A DNA stretch of 64,000 nucleotides from Ruoffia sp044336205 (lineage in GTDB: Bacteria > Bacillota > Bacilli > Lactobacillales > Aerococcaceae). Positions 40,558 to 48,448 of the stretch are shown here, piece by piece; within the stretch, counting starts at the first letter, position 1, and the number at the start of each line of letters is the position of its first letter. The notes under the pieces are model-generated. The model ran no database searches. It was given only the letters and a program-made list of their open reading frames with translations, and had not been told where the DNA came from. The stretch lies in contig CP172318.1 of NCBI GenBank assembly GCA_044336205.1, positions 1,860,001 to 1,924,000 of the forward strand, read 5' to 3'. The translations under genes and the position numbers were made by a program.

Positions 40558-43380
40558 TTAAGCTTTTAAGACGTCTTTTAAATATTTCCCTGTAAAGCTT
40601 CCTACAACTTGTGCAACTTCTTCAGGCGTACCTGTGGCAATGACTTCTCCACCGCGCACTCCACCCTCTGGTCCCATGTCAATAATATAATCTGCAGTTT
40701 TAATTACATCTAGGTTATGTTCTATAACAATAATTGTATTGCCTGCTTCAACTAATCGGTTCAATACATTGATTAGTTTCTTAATGTCATGTGCATGTAA
40801 ACCAGTAGTTGGTTCATCTAAGATATAAAAAGTATCTCCTGTAGAAACTCTTTGTAATTCTGCAGCTAGTTTCATCCGTTGAGCCTCACCACCAGATAAG
40901 GTAGTCGCCGACTGTCCTAAACGAACATAGCCGAGGCCTACATCCACTAGGGTTTGGATTTTACGTTTAATTTTAGGGATAGCATCAAAGAATTCCAAGG
41001 CTTCATCAATCGTCATATCAAGGACATCCGAGATAGTTTGACCTTTATACTTGATTTCTAGTGTTTCAGAATTATAACGTTTACCATGACATACTTCACA
41101 AGGCACATAAACATCTGGCAGGAAGTGCATTTCAATTTGTTTAATTCCGCCACCTTTACATGCCTCACAACGTCCACCTTTTACATTAAAGCTAAAGCGG
41201 CCTTTATCATATCCACGCATCTTTGCCTCATTAGTTTGGGCAAACAATCCACGTATATCATCAAAAACCCCTGTATATGTCGCTGGATTACTTCTTGGTG
41301 TTCTTCCAATAGGACTTTGGTCAATATCTATAACTTTCTCCAATGTTTCATATCCATCGATCGTATTGAACTTACCAGGTTTCTCTTTAGTACTTGTTAA
41401 TCGTTTCTGTAAAGCAACTTTTAAGATTCGATTAACAATACTACTCTTACCTGATCCGGATACCCCTGTCACTGCTGTGAACCGGCCAATTGGGAATGAA
41501 ACATCAACATTCTTTAAGTTATTCTCTTTGGCACCAGTTATGTTAACCCAGCCTTTATCTTCATCACGTCGCTCTTTAGGAATCTCAATCTTCTCTTCGC
41601 CCGAAAGGTATTTTCCAGTTAAAGAGTTTTTATCTTTCTTAACTTCCTCTGGTGTTCCAAAAGCAACAACCTCACCACCTAATTCCCCTGCTCCAGGGCC
41701 AATATCAATGAGATAGTCAGCAGCCATCATCGTTTCTTCATCATGTTCTACTACAACAAGCGTATTCCCTAAATCACGCATTCGTTGCAGTGACTGTATT
41801 AATTTCGCATTATCACGCTGATGTAGACCGATTGATGGTTCATCTAGTATATAAAGAACACCACTTAGGTTCGATCCAATTTGTGTAGCTAAACGAATTC
41901 GTTGTGACTCACCACCAGAAAGGGATCCTGCCACTCGGCTCAATGTTAAATAATCTAGACCTACTTCGTTTAAAAATGTTAAACGGTCATCGATTTCCTT
42001 AAGAATTGGCGTTGCAATCAGTGTGTCTGTGTGAGTATATTCTGTTGATTCAAAATGTTTCTTGGCGTCACCAATCGACATGTCTGTTACTTCTGCAATA
42101 TTCTTCCCAGCCACTCTAACTGATAAGGCTTCCTCATTCAATCTCGTACCGTGACAAGTCGGGCAAGTCAATTGTTGCATATATTCACGCATAACATCAC
42201 GAGTAAAATCTGAATTCGTTTCATTGTACCGTCTTTGAACATTATTAAATATCCCTTCAAATACACTATCGGTTGTTTTAGTTTCGCCCCGCATTGTTTT
42301 GAAAGTAAAAGAAAAGTGTGCATCTTCAGAGCCATACTTCAATAACTCTTGTTGTTCTTTTGTAAGGTCTTGGTATGGGACGTCTGTTGGAATGTTATTT
42401 TGTTTAGCAAACTGGTCTAGCATTGATGGATAGTAGTTGGAACTAATTGGATTCCATGGTGCAAAGACTCCCTCTTCGATAGTCAATGAAGGATCAGGGA
42501 TTACTAATTCTTCGTCAACTGTTAATCTCGCCCCAAGACCATCACAAGATGGACACGCTCCGAATGGTGCGTTAAACGAGAATAATCTAGGCTCTAACTG
42601 ATCGATAGTGAAGTCACAGTAAGGACAAGCAAAATGTTCATTAAAGTACAATTCCTGTTCCCCAATGACATCCACAACCATAAACCCTTCTGAAAAACGA
42701 AGTGCTTGTTCAACTGAATCAAATAGCCGCGAACGTATACCTTCTTTTATGACGATTCGGTCAATAACGACTTCAATTGTATGTTTTTTATTCTTTTCTA
42801 AATCTGGAACCTCTGTAATATCATAAATTTCTCCATCAACTCTTACACGAACATAACCATCTTTGGCTATTCCTTCTAAAAGTTTTTTATGCTGACCTTT
42901 TTTTTCTCTAACAGCTGGTGCTAGTATCTGTATACGGGTTCTTTCTTCGAGCTCGAGAATTTGATCAACCATCTGTTCAGCACTTTGGCTTTCTATCGGT
43001 ATATTGTGATTAGGACAGTAAGGTGTTCCGATACGTGCATATAGCAAACGTAAGTAATCATTAATTTCAGTGGCTGTCCCTACTGTTGAGCGTGGATTGT
43101 GGCTAGTTGTCTTTTGATCAATAGAAATTGCTGGACTTAAACCTTCGATTGAATCAACATCTGGTTTATCCATTTGTCCTAAGAATTGTCTTGCATAAGC
43201 TGACAAACTTTCAACATATCGACGTTGACCTTCAGCATACAAGGTATCAAAAGCTAAGGAACTTTTTCCTGAACCAGATAATCCTGTCATTACAACTAGT
43301 TGATTTCTAGGTATTTCAAGATCTATATTTTTTAAATTATGAGTTCTTGCGCCTTTGACAATAATTTTTTCTTGCGCCAT
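40558..43380 (-). CDS. uvrA: Excinuclease ABC subunit A
   Basis: 940 residues. Damage-recognition ATPase of nucleotide excision repair. Two ABC modules: Walker A GLSGSGKSSL and GVSGSGKSSI, signatures LSGGESQRIRLATQIG and LSGGEAQRMKLA, and zinc-binding Cys pairs (CPYCDF, CPSCDG; CEACKGGG, CEVCHGKRY). ATG 43380 (MAQEKIIVKGARTHNL) is preceded by GAGGAGTG; upstream in-frame codons are ignored. uvrB, often adjacent, is not next to it. Mfd, which recruits UvrA, is encoded at the left edge. Confidence 0.97.
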   Translation of the reverse strand: MAQEKIIVKGARTHNLKNIDLEIPRNQLVVMTGLSGSGKSSLAFDTLYAEGQRRYVESLSAYARQFLGQMDKPDVDSIEGLSPAISIDQKTTSHNPRSTVGTATEINDYLRLLYARIGTPYCPNHNIPIESQSAEQMVDQILELEERTRIQILAPAVREKKGQHKKLLEGIAKDGYVRVRVDGEIYDITEVPDLEKNKKHTIEVVIDRIVIKEGIRSRLFDSVEQALRFSEGFMVVDVIGEQELYFNEHFACPYCDFTIDQLEPRLFSFNAPFGACPSCDGLGARLTVDEELVIPDPSLTIEEGVFAPWNPISSNYYPSMLDQFAKQNNIPTDVPYQDLTKEQQELLKYGSEDAHFSFTFKTMRGETKTTDSVFEGIFNNVQRRYNETNSDFTRDVMREYMQQLTCPTCHGTRLNEEALSVRVAGKNIAEVTDMSIGDAKKHFESTEYTHTDTLIATPILKEIDDRLTFLNEVGLDYLTLSRVAGSLSGGESQRIRLATQIGSNLSGVLYILDEPSIGLHQRDNAKLIQSLQRMRDLGNTLVVVEHDEETMMAADYLIDIGPGAGELGGEVVAFGTPEEVKKDKNSLTGKYLSGEEKIEIPKERRDEDKGWVNITGAKENNLKNVDVSFPIGRFTAVTGVSGSGKSSIVNRILKVALQKRLTSTKEKPGKFNTIDGYETLEKVIDIDQSPIGRTPRSNPATYTGVFDDIRGLFAQTNEAKMRGYDKGRFSFNVKGGRCEACKGGGIKQIEMHFLPDVYVPCEVCHGKRYNSETLEIKYKGQTISDVLDMTIDEALEFFDAIPKIKRKIQTLVDVGLGYVRLGQSATTLSGGEAQRMKLAAELQRVSTGDTFYILDEPTTGLHAHDIKKLINVLNRLVEAGNTIIVIEHNLDVIKTADYIIDMGPEGGVRGGEVIATGTPEEVAQVVGSFTGKYLKDVLKA

Positions 43381-43483
43381 AAATAACTTACACTCCTCAA
43401 TCATAAGAATTCTTAATATATTATAGCACATTCACAAACATTTGTTCGCTGAAATGATTGTGATTTTATTAATATTTTTTAAT

Positions 43484-43510
43484 AAAAAACACACCTCAAA
43501 GAGGTGCGTT
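43484..43510 (-). terminator. Terminator of pstS
   Basis: CACCTC (43492-43497), loop AAA, GAGGTG (43501-43506) with outer AAC/GTT pairs. On the minus strand it ends in a T-run. Confidence 0.8.
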
Positions 43511-43531
43511 AAAACGTTTAGTTATTAGAAA

Positions 43532-44620
43532 TTATTGAGCAGTTTCTTCCCAAGTAGTGATTTCACCTAAGAAGATTCCACGGATTGTATCTAATGATAA
43601 ATCTTCAACTGTACTTTCCTTATTAACGATTACAGCGATTCCATCTAAGGCAATGTTAGATTGGTTTAATTGACCAGCTTCTTCTTCAGTTAATTCACGT
43701 GAAGACATACCGAAGTCAGCAGTTCCACCAATAGCAGCTTCGATACCTGCAGATGAACCATTTGAAGTAATGTTAACAGTTACGTCTGGGTTTAAAGCCA
43801 TATATTCTTCCGCTAAGATTTCTAGAACTGGAGTAACTGATGTAGAACCAACAACTTCAATTGTTCCTTCTAAACCATCAGCTTCATATGAAGGTAATGA
43901 ATCAATTAATGATCCAGCTTCTTCAGTAGACTCTTCTGTTGTCTCTTCAGCAGCTTCTTCTTCAGTAGATTCTTCTTCTGCTGATGCTTCCTCTTCTGCT
44001 ACTTCTTCAGTAGTTTCTTCTTCTGCTGATGCTTCCTCTTCTGCTACTTCTTCAGTAGTTTCTTCTTCTGCTGATGCTTCCTCTTCAGTAGTTTCTTCTG
44101 TTGAAGTTTCTTCAGTTTCCTCTGCTTCGTTTCCTTCAGCGTCTACTGCAATATATCCTTCGCCTTCAACGATAGTTTGTCCTTCTTTAGAGTGGATGAA
44201 TGTTAAGAAATCAGCAGATACGTCTGATTGTTCTTCTCCCCAAGCTAATACGAATGGACGTGCAATTGGATAATCACCAGCAGTAATTGTTTCTGCTGTA
44301 GCTTCTGCTCCGTCAACAGTTACTGCTTTAACTGTATCATCTAAAGATCCTAATGAAATATATCCAATACCATTAGCGTCTCCAGCTACAGTTTGCATTA
44401 CACCGTTAGTACTGTTTTGGATAACAGCAGAAGTTGTTGTCATGTCATCATCGTTTTCGTCAACTACGCCAACGATTTCTACGAATGCTCCACGAGTTCC
44501 TGATCCATCTTCACGAGATACAACGTTGATTGTTCCTTCTTGTGCTAATGCAGGTACTACCGCTGATAAAACTAAAGCAGCAGTTGCTAATAATGGTAAA
44601 GATTTTAATGATTTTTTCAT
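43532..44620 (-). CDS. pstS: Phosphate-binding protein PstS, circularly permuted
   Basis: 362 residues. Signal peptide to ~26, ending PALA-QEG, with no lipobox. Residues 29-160 match what is normally the C-terminal half of PstS (TINVVSREDGSGTRGAF, GIGYISLGSL, YPIARPFVLAW). A 15-residue-repeat acidic linker follows (~161-240). Residues 250-362 match the usual N-terminal half (TIEVVGSTSVTPVLE, TSNGSSAG, DFGMSSREL, GIFLGEITTWEETAQ). The join is clean: the protein ends where INVVSRE would normally continue. Phosphate-contact positions of both halves (GSTSVTP, SNGSS, Asp302, SREDGSGT) are kept, so it should bind phosphate for PstCAB. It has its own Pho-box promoter and lies downstream of phoU. Confidence 0.9.
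   Translation of the reverse strand: MKKSLKSLPLLATAALVLSAVVPALAQEGTINVVSREDGSGTRGAFVEIVGVVDENDDDMTTTSAVIQNSTNGVMQTVAGDANGIGYISLGSLDDTVKAVTVDGAEATAETITAGDYPIARPFVLAWGEEQSDVSADFLTFIHSKEGQTIVEGEGYIAVDAEGNEAEETEETSTEETTEEEASAEEETTEEVAEEEASAEEETTEEVAEEEASAEEESTEEEAAEETTEESTEEAGSLIDSLPSYEADGLEGTIEVVGSTSVTPVLEILAEEYMALNPDVTVNITSNGSSAGIEAAIGGTADFGMSSRELTEEEAGQLNQSNIALDGIAVIVNKESTVEDLSLDTIRGIFLGEITTWEETAQ
43971..44105 (-). repeat. 45-bp tandem repeats in the pstS linker
   Basis: Three nearly identical copies with 45-base period (same register at 43980, 44025 and 44070) encode EEASAEEETTEEVAE-type 15-residue units; diverged half copies flank them. The period is a multiple of three, so copy-number change would keep the frame. 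Confidence 0.85.
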
Positions 44621-44728
44621 TAATGTACATCTCCTTCAAATTTGTAAATTCACTACGACATTCTAATCACTCGTCTGATTGGTAAACCATCAGCACGCAT
44701 TTATAATAACACGCGATTATAAATTTAG

Positions 44729-44756
44729 TGTTAACTTATTGTAAATTTTCTGTAAA
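44729..44756 (-). promoter_or_regulatory. Pho-box repeats and promoter of pstS
   Basis: On the minus strand TTTACA (44751-44756), TTTACA (44740-44745) and TTAACA (44729-44734) are spaced exactly 11 bases apart, matching the B. subtilis PhoP pattern of TT-A-C-A hexamers separated by about five bases. The middle repeat is 18 bases upstream of a TATAAT, so it also serves as a -35. Confidence 0.75.
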
Positions 44757-44828
44757 CGCTCAAATTATGCTTATATACAACTAAGCTATCCAACAAGCAC
44801 AGCTATCAAACTTTCATACAATAAATTT

Positions 44829-44864
44829 ATAGAGAGTATAATGACTAATCATTATACTCTCTAT
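44829..44864. terminator. Hairpin between phoU and pstS
   Basis: A perfect 16-base stem, ATAGAGAGTATAATGA with its complement, and a CTAA loop. It follows the phoU stop. The T-run on the minus strand is weak (AAATTTATTG), so termination may be partial. Confidence 0.65.
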
Positions 44865-44875
44865 TATAAATTCTA

Positions 44876-45532
44876 TTAGTTTAGTTCAACAATATCGCCC
44901 GTATTCAGATAAACAATTCGCTCACAAATGTTCGTTACATAATCACCAATACGCTCTAAACCATTGGCCACACTAATATAGTTGATTCCACCTATAACTA
45001 CCTCAGTATGTGATTCCATATAGCGAGCTGCTTTGCCATACACTTGAGAACGTAGATTATCCACTTCGTTATCACGCTCTGCAATCTCTTTGGAAGCTTT
45101 AACATCACTATTAACTAAAGCTTTAATTGCATCAGAAATCATCGACTGAGTAATTGATGCCATCTCTTGAACAATAACATCTAACTCTTCAATATGTTCT
45201 TCATTAGGATTACGACGAAGTACAGTTCTTGCAATAGAAACAGCATGATCAGCTATACGTTCAACATCTGAATTGGCTAATAATATCGTAAAAATTCGAC
45301 GTAAATCTCCTGCAACAGGCTGTTGTAATGCGATCAAACGGTAAGCTTCACGTTCAATCTCGGCACTTTTAGCATTTGTTTTTATATCATCTGTAACAAC
45401 TTGATGAGCTAGCTCTCTATCATTCTCTTCAAAAGCTTTCATTGCTTTGTGCAAAGATTCGTTAGCTAAGTTACTTAACATAATTAAATCATCTAGAAAT
45501 TTATCCAGTTCTTCTTGAAAAGCTTCTCTCAT
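44876..45532 (-). CDS. phoU: Phosphate signalling protein PhoU
   Basis: 218 residues, all-helical, two PhoU repeats, each with an E-(x)3-D type metal-binding motif (ERIADHAVSIAR and ERIGDYVTNICER). It couples Pst transporter state to the PhoR kinase and restrains Pho activation when phosphate is ample. It starts 24 bases after pstB, last gene of pstCAB-phoU. Confidence 0.95.
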   Translation of the reverse strand: MREAFQEELDKFLDDLIMLSNLANESLHKAMKAFEENDRELAHQVVTDDIKTNAKSAEIEREAYRLIALQQPVAGDLRRIFTILLANSDVERIADHAVSIARTVLRRNPNEEHIEELDVIVQEMASITQSMISDAIKALVNSDVKASKEIAERDNEVDNLRSQVYGKAARYMESHTEVVIGGINYISVANGLERIGDYVTNICERIVYLNTGDIVELN

Positions 45533-45556
45533 TCTAATTTCCTCCTAAAAGTGAGT

Positions 45557-46318
45557 TTATCCAAAGCGTCCAGAAATATAGTCATCTGTACGCTTGTCAG
45601 TAGGTGTACTAAAGATTTTTTCCGTATCATCAAACTCAACGACCTCTCCTGATAAGAAGAATGCTGTTTTATCAGAGATACGAGCTGCTTGTTGCATGTT
45701 ATGCGTTACGATTACAATGGTATACTTTTGTTTTAATTCTTCCATTAACTCTTCAATTTTACCAGTTGAGATTGGGTCAAGGGCAGAAGTTGGCTCATCC
45801 ATTAATAACACTTCAGGATTATTAGCTATAGCCCTCGCGATACAAATACGTTGTTGTTGTCCCCCAGAGATAGCTGTTGCATTTTTATCTAATTTATCTT
45901 TTACTTCATCCCAGATAGCTGCACCACGCAAACTTTCTTCAACAATTTGGTCTAAAGTGTTTTTATCTTTAATCCCATGTGTTCTTGGTCCATAAGCGAT
46001 ATTGTCATAGATACTCTTAGGGAAAGGGTTAGGGTGTTGGAATACCATCCCTACTTTTTTCCTTAAATTATTCACATCGTAATTCTTATTATAGATATTT
46101 TGTCCATCTAATTCAATTAATCCGTCTACTCTCGCATAAGAGACTAAGTCTTGCATACGATTTAAGGTTTTGATAAAAGTAGACTTCCCACATCCTGAAG
46201 GTCCAATAAAAGCAGTTACTAACTGTTCTTCAATATCCATATTGATATTCTTTAATGCATGGAAATCTCCATAATAAAAGTCTAAGTCTTTGATTTTAAA
46301 TTTTGTATTGTTTGCCAT
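45557..46318 (-). CDS. pstB: Phosphate ABC transporter ATPase PstB
   Basis: 253 residues. Walker A GPSGCGKSTFIKTLNRM, Q-loop VFQHPNPFPKSIYDNIAYGPR (a PstB hallmark), signature SGGQQQR, Walker B LLMDEPTSALDP and the switch His in VTHNM. Powers phosphate import through PstA-PstC. Three bases separate it from pstA. Confidence 0.97.
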   Translation of the reverse strand: MANNTKFKIKDLDFYYGDFHALKNINMDIEEQLVTAFIGPSGCGKSTFIKTLNRMQDLVSYARVDGLIELDGQNIYNKNYDVNNLRKKVGMVFQHPNPFPKSIYDNIAYGPRTHGIKDKNTLDQIVEESLRGAAIWDEVKDKLDKNATAISGGQQQRICIARAIANNPEVLLMDEPTSALDPISTGKIEELMEELKQKYTIVIVTHNMQQAARISDKTAFFLSGEVVEFDDTEKIFSTPTDKRTDDYISGRFG

Positions 46319-46321
46319 TTT

Positions 46322-47143
46322 TTATTTTCCTCCAGAACCCAACTTATTACCGATTAACGTTGATAGACCATTGATTAATAAAACAATAAATATTAGCACG
46401 GTTGCGACTGCATATGATTCATTTACGTGCAATCCTTCTTGAGACAACATATACATGTGAACTGCCAAGGTCCGACCAGAATCACTCATCGATGATATCA
46501 TGCTTGAAGATGATCCTAAAGTATATAAGAATGCAGCTGATTCTCCAACGATACGTCCAATAGCTAAGATGATACCTGATAAAATTCCAGGCATAGCAAC
46601 TGGTAAAACTACGGTAAAAATCGTACGTAATCTTCCAGCTCCCAGCCCATAACTTCCCATTCGCAATGAATCATCAACGGATCTTAAACCTTCTTCAGTT
46701 GAGGATATAATTACAGGTAAAATCATAATCGTAACCGTTAATACCCCAGCCCAGTGTGAGTAACCCCATTGGAATTGGTTAACGAATAATAGCATACCGA
46801 ACAAACCATATACAATCGATGGTACGGCAGCCAAAGTGTCTGTCGCTAAACGAATAATTGGTAAGAAGCGACTCTTTTGATCTGCATATTCTACTAGATA
46901 GAAGCCAGTGAAAATCCCAACAGGCCCAGCAATTAGTAATGCAACAACAATAATTATTAAAGTTGACATAATAGAAGGCATCATTGACACGTTCTTAGTT
47001 GTGTAGCGCCATTCAAATAACGAAGGGGTTAAGTGTGAAATACCATTGTATAAGATATAACCGATAATAAAAACTAACATACCTAAAGTAAATAACCCAC
47101 CAAACCACACAATAAACTTAGTAAAAGAAAATCTTTTTGTCAT
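46322..47143 (-). CDS. pstA: Phosphate ABC transporter permease PstA
   Basis: 273 residues with about six membrane helices. Family blocks LATDTLAAVPSIVYGLFG, SSTEEGLRSVDDSLRMGSYGLGA (the EAA-type loop contacting PstB) and GRIVGESAAFLYT. Forms the channel with PstC. Shares one base with the pstC stop (TAATG). Confidence 0.96.
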   Translation of the reverse strand: MTKRFSFTKFIVWFGGLFTLGMLVFIIGYILYNGISHLTPSLFEWRYTTKNVSMMPSIMSTLIIIVVALLIAGPVGIFTGFYLVEYADQKSRFLPIIRLATDTLAAVPSIVYGLFGMLLFVNQFQWGYSHWAGVLTVTIMILPVIISSTEEGLRSVDDSLRMGSYGLGAGRLRTIFTVVLPVAMPGILSGIILAIGRIVGESAAFLYTLGSSSSMISSMSDSGRTLAVHMYMLSQEGLHVNESYAVATVLIFIVLLINGLSTLIGNKLGSGGK

Positions 47144-48006
47144 TATTTGTTACCTCCTCTATTCTTAATTACCATGAATGTTGTGTTGAGGATAATAATA
47201 AAGATAAATAAGACAACAGCTGTTGCTATTAGCGCTTCTCTATGACGACCACTTGCGTATCCCATCTCTAATACTATGTTAGTTGTTAAAGTACGAACTC
47301 CTTGGTTAATATCTCTTGGTATAGCTGGTTGGTTACCAGTTACAAGAATAACAGCCATAGTCTCTCCGATAGCACGTCCAATTCCTAAAATAACTGAAGA
47401 TAAGATACCTGACTTTGCAGCTGGGACAATAACATTCATCACCGAACGGTCATGCGTTGCACCCAATCCAATACTTGCAGAATAATATTCTTTCGGAATA
47501 GCACGTAGTGAAGCTTCAGATAAACCAATGATTGTTGGTAAAATCATAATTCCCAATAATACAGACGCTGTCACAATGTTCATTCCCGTTCCGCCCATTA
47601 ATTCACGAAAGAATGGAACGAATAAACGTAATGCAAAGTAACCATAAACAATCGATGGAATTGAAGCCATTAAGTTAATCGCTGGCTTAGCAACCTTATA
47701 AAGCCAATCTGGACAATAAAAAGCCATAAAGATTGATGTTAAAATACCAATCGGCACTCCTACGATAATTGCGCCTAATGTTACGACTAATGATCCAATA
47801 ATCATTGGCAAGATACCAAATGATGGATTAGACGCTGTAGGTCTCCACACATCATTGAATAAGAAGTTACTTATTCCTTCTTCAAGAATAAAAGGGAGAC
47901 CTCCTTGGAAGATGAAGTAGAATATCAATACTATAGATAGAATTGATAGTGATGCACAAAATATGAAGACATATTTCATGAATGTTTCCGTATAATTCGA
48001 CTGCAT
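47143..48006 (-). CDS. pstC: Phosphate ABC transporter permease PstC
   Basis: 287 residues with about six membrane helices. Blocks NLMASIPSIVYGYFAL, LSEASLRAIPKEYYSASIGLGA (EAA loop) and GRAIGETMAVILVTG. First gene of pstCAB-phoU, transcribed from a promoter region with phased TTTACA repeats. ATG follows AAAGGAGA. Unlike the common pstSCAB order, pstS is not in front of it. Confidence 0.96.
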   Translation of the reverse strand: MQSNYTETFMKYVFIFCASLSILSIVLIFYFIFQGGLPFILEEGISNFLFNDVWRPTASNPSFGILPMIIGSLVVTLGAIIVGVPIGILTSIFMAFYCPDWLYKVAKPAINLMASIPSIVYGYFALRLFVPFFRELMGGTGMNIVTASVLLGIMILPTIIGLSEASLRAIPKEYYSASIGLGATHDRSVMNVIVPAAKSGILSSVILGIGRAIGETMAVILVTGNQPAIPRDINQGVRTLTTNIVLEMGYASGRHREALIATAVVLFIFIIILNTTFMVIKNRGGNK

Positions 48007-48082
48007 GACAAATCTCCTTTAATTTAAAAATACTAAATAAGCACATAATAACCATACTAGCGTCTTAATTTTACAATTCAAT

Positions 48083-48143
48083 TGTAAATTTAATGTAAAT
48101 TTATTGTAAAGATTTTCTGATGGTTCGTGTTTTCAATTGTAAA
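48083..48143 (-). promoter_or_regulatory. Pho-box cluster upstream of pstC
   Basis: TTTACA on the minus strand at 48083-48088, 48094-48099 and 48105-48110 (11-base steps), plus a fourth at 48138-48143, exactly three more turns away (33 bases). A TATTAT at 48045-48050 is a candidate -10. This should be the PhoP-dependent control region of pstCAB-phoU. Confidence 0.78.
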
Positions 48144-48281
48144 CGGATTAATTAATTCGATATTTACTCAATTATATAATAATAATATTTATTTTTTTAA
48201 TTATATATAACGCAGTAACAATCTTTATCAAATAAATAAAAATAGTTTTTTTGTTTTAATATTTGTTTTAAAATTACGGAT

Positions 48282-48298
48282 TGTAAATTCAATGTAAA
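48282..48298 (-). promoter_or_regulatory. Second, distal Pho-box pair
   Basis: Two TTTACA repeats on the minus strand (48282-48287 and 48293-48298), again 11 bases apart, about 140 bases upstream of the main cluster. It may be an upstream PhoP site for pstC; the DNA between is AT-rich and holds no gene. Confidence 0.55.
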
Positions 48299-48362
48299 GA
48301 TTTGATTTATTTTGTATTGTTCAAAATAAATTTACCGTGGATATTCCCCATATAAATTAAAT

Positions 48363-48418
48363 AAAAAAACACCATCGAAACCAAGACTGTTAACTCAAGC
48401 GTTTCATGATGTTTTTTT
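48363..48418 (-). terminator. Terminator of phoP-phoR
   Basis: Arms 48363-48380 and 48401-48418 pair with small bulges (ACACCAT with ATGATGT, GAAAC with GTTTC). The minus-strand transcript ends in seven U. It separates phoPR from the pstC promoter region. Confidence 0.8.
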
Positions 48419-48448
48419 GCAAATACTATTTTTGACTAGCTATAATTT

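Noticed and set aside
43770..44273. Plus-strand 167-codon Ser/Ala-rich open frame opposite pstS
   Set aside because: It is antisense to the low-complexity linker of PstS; the repeats keep all frames open, and there is no RBS.
44643..44648. Further TGTAAA hexamer in the pstS leader as an extra Pho box
   Set aside because: Its distance from the main array is not a multiple of 11 and it lies between promoter and start codon; probably chance in AT-rich DNA.
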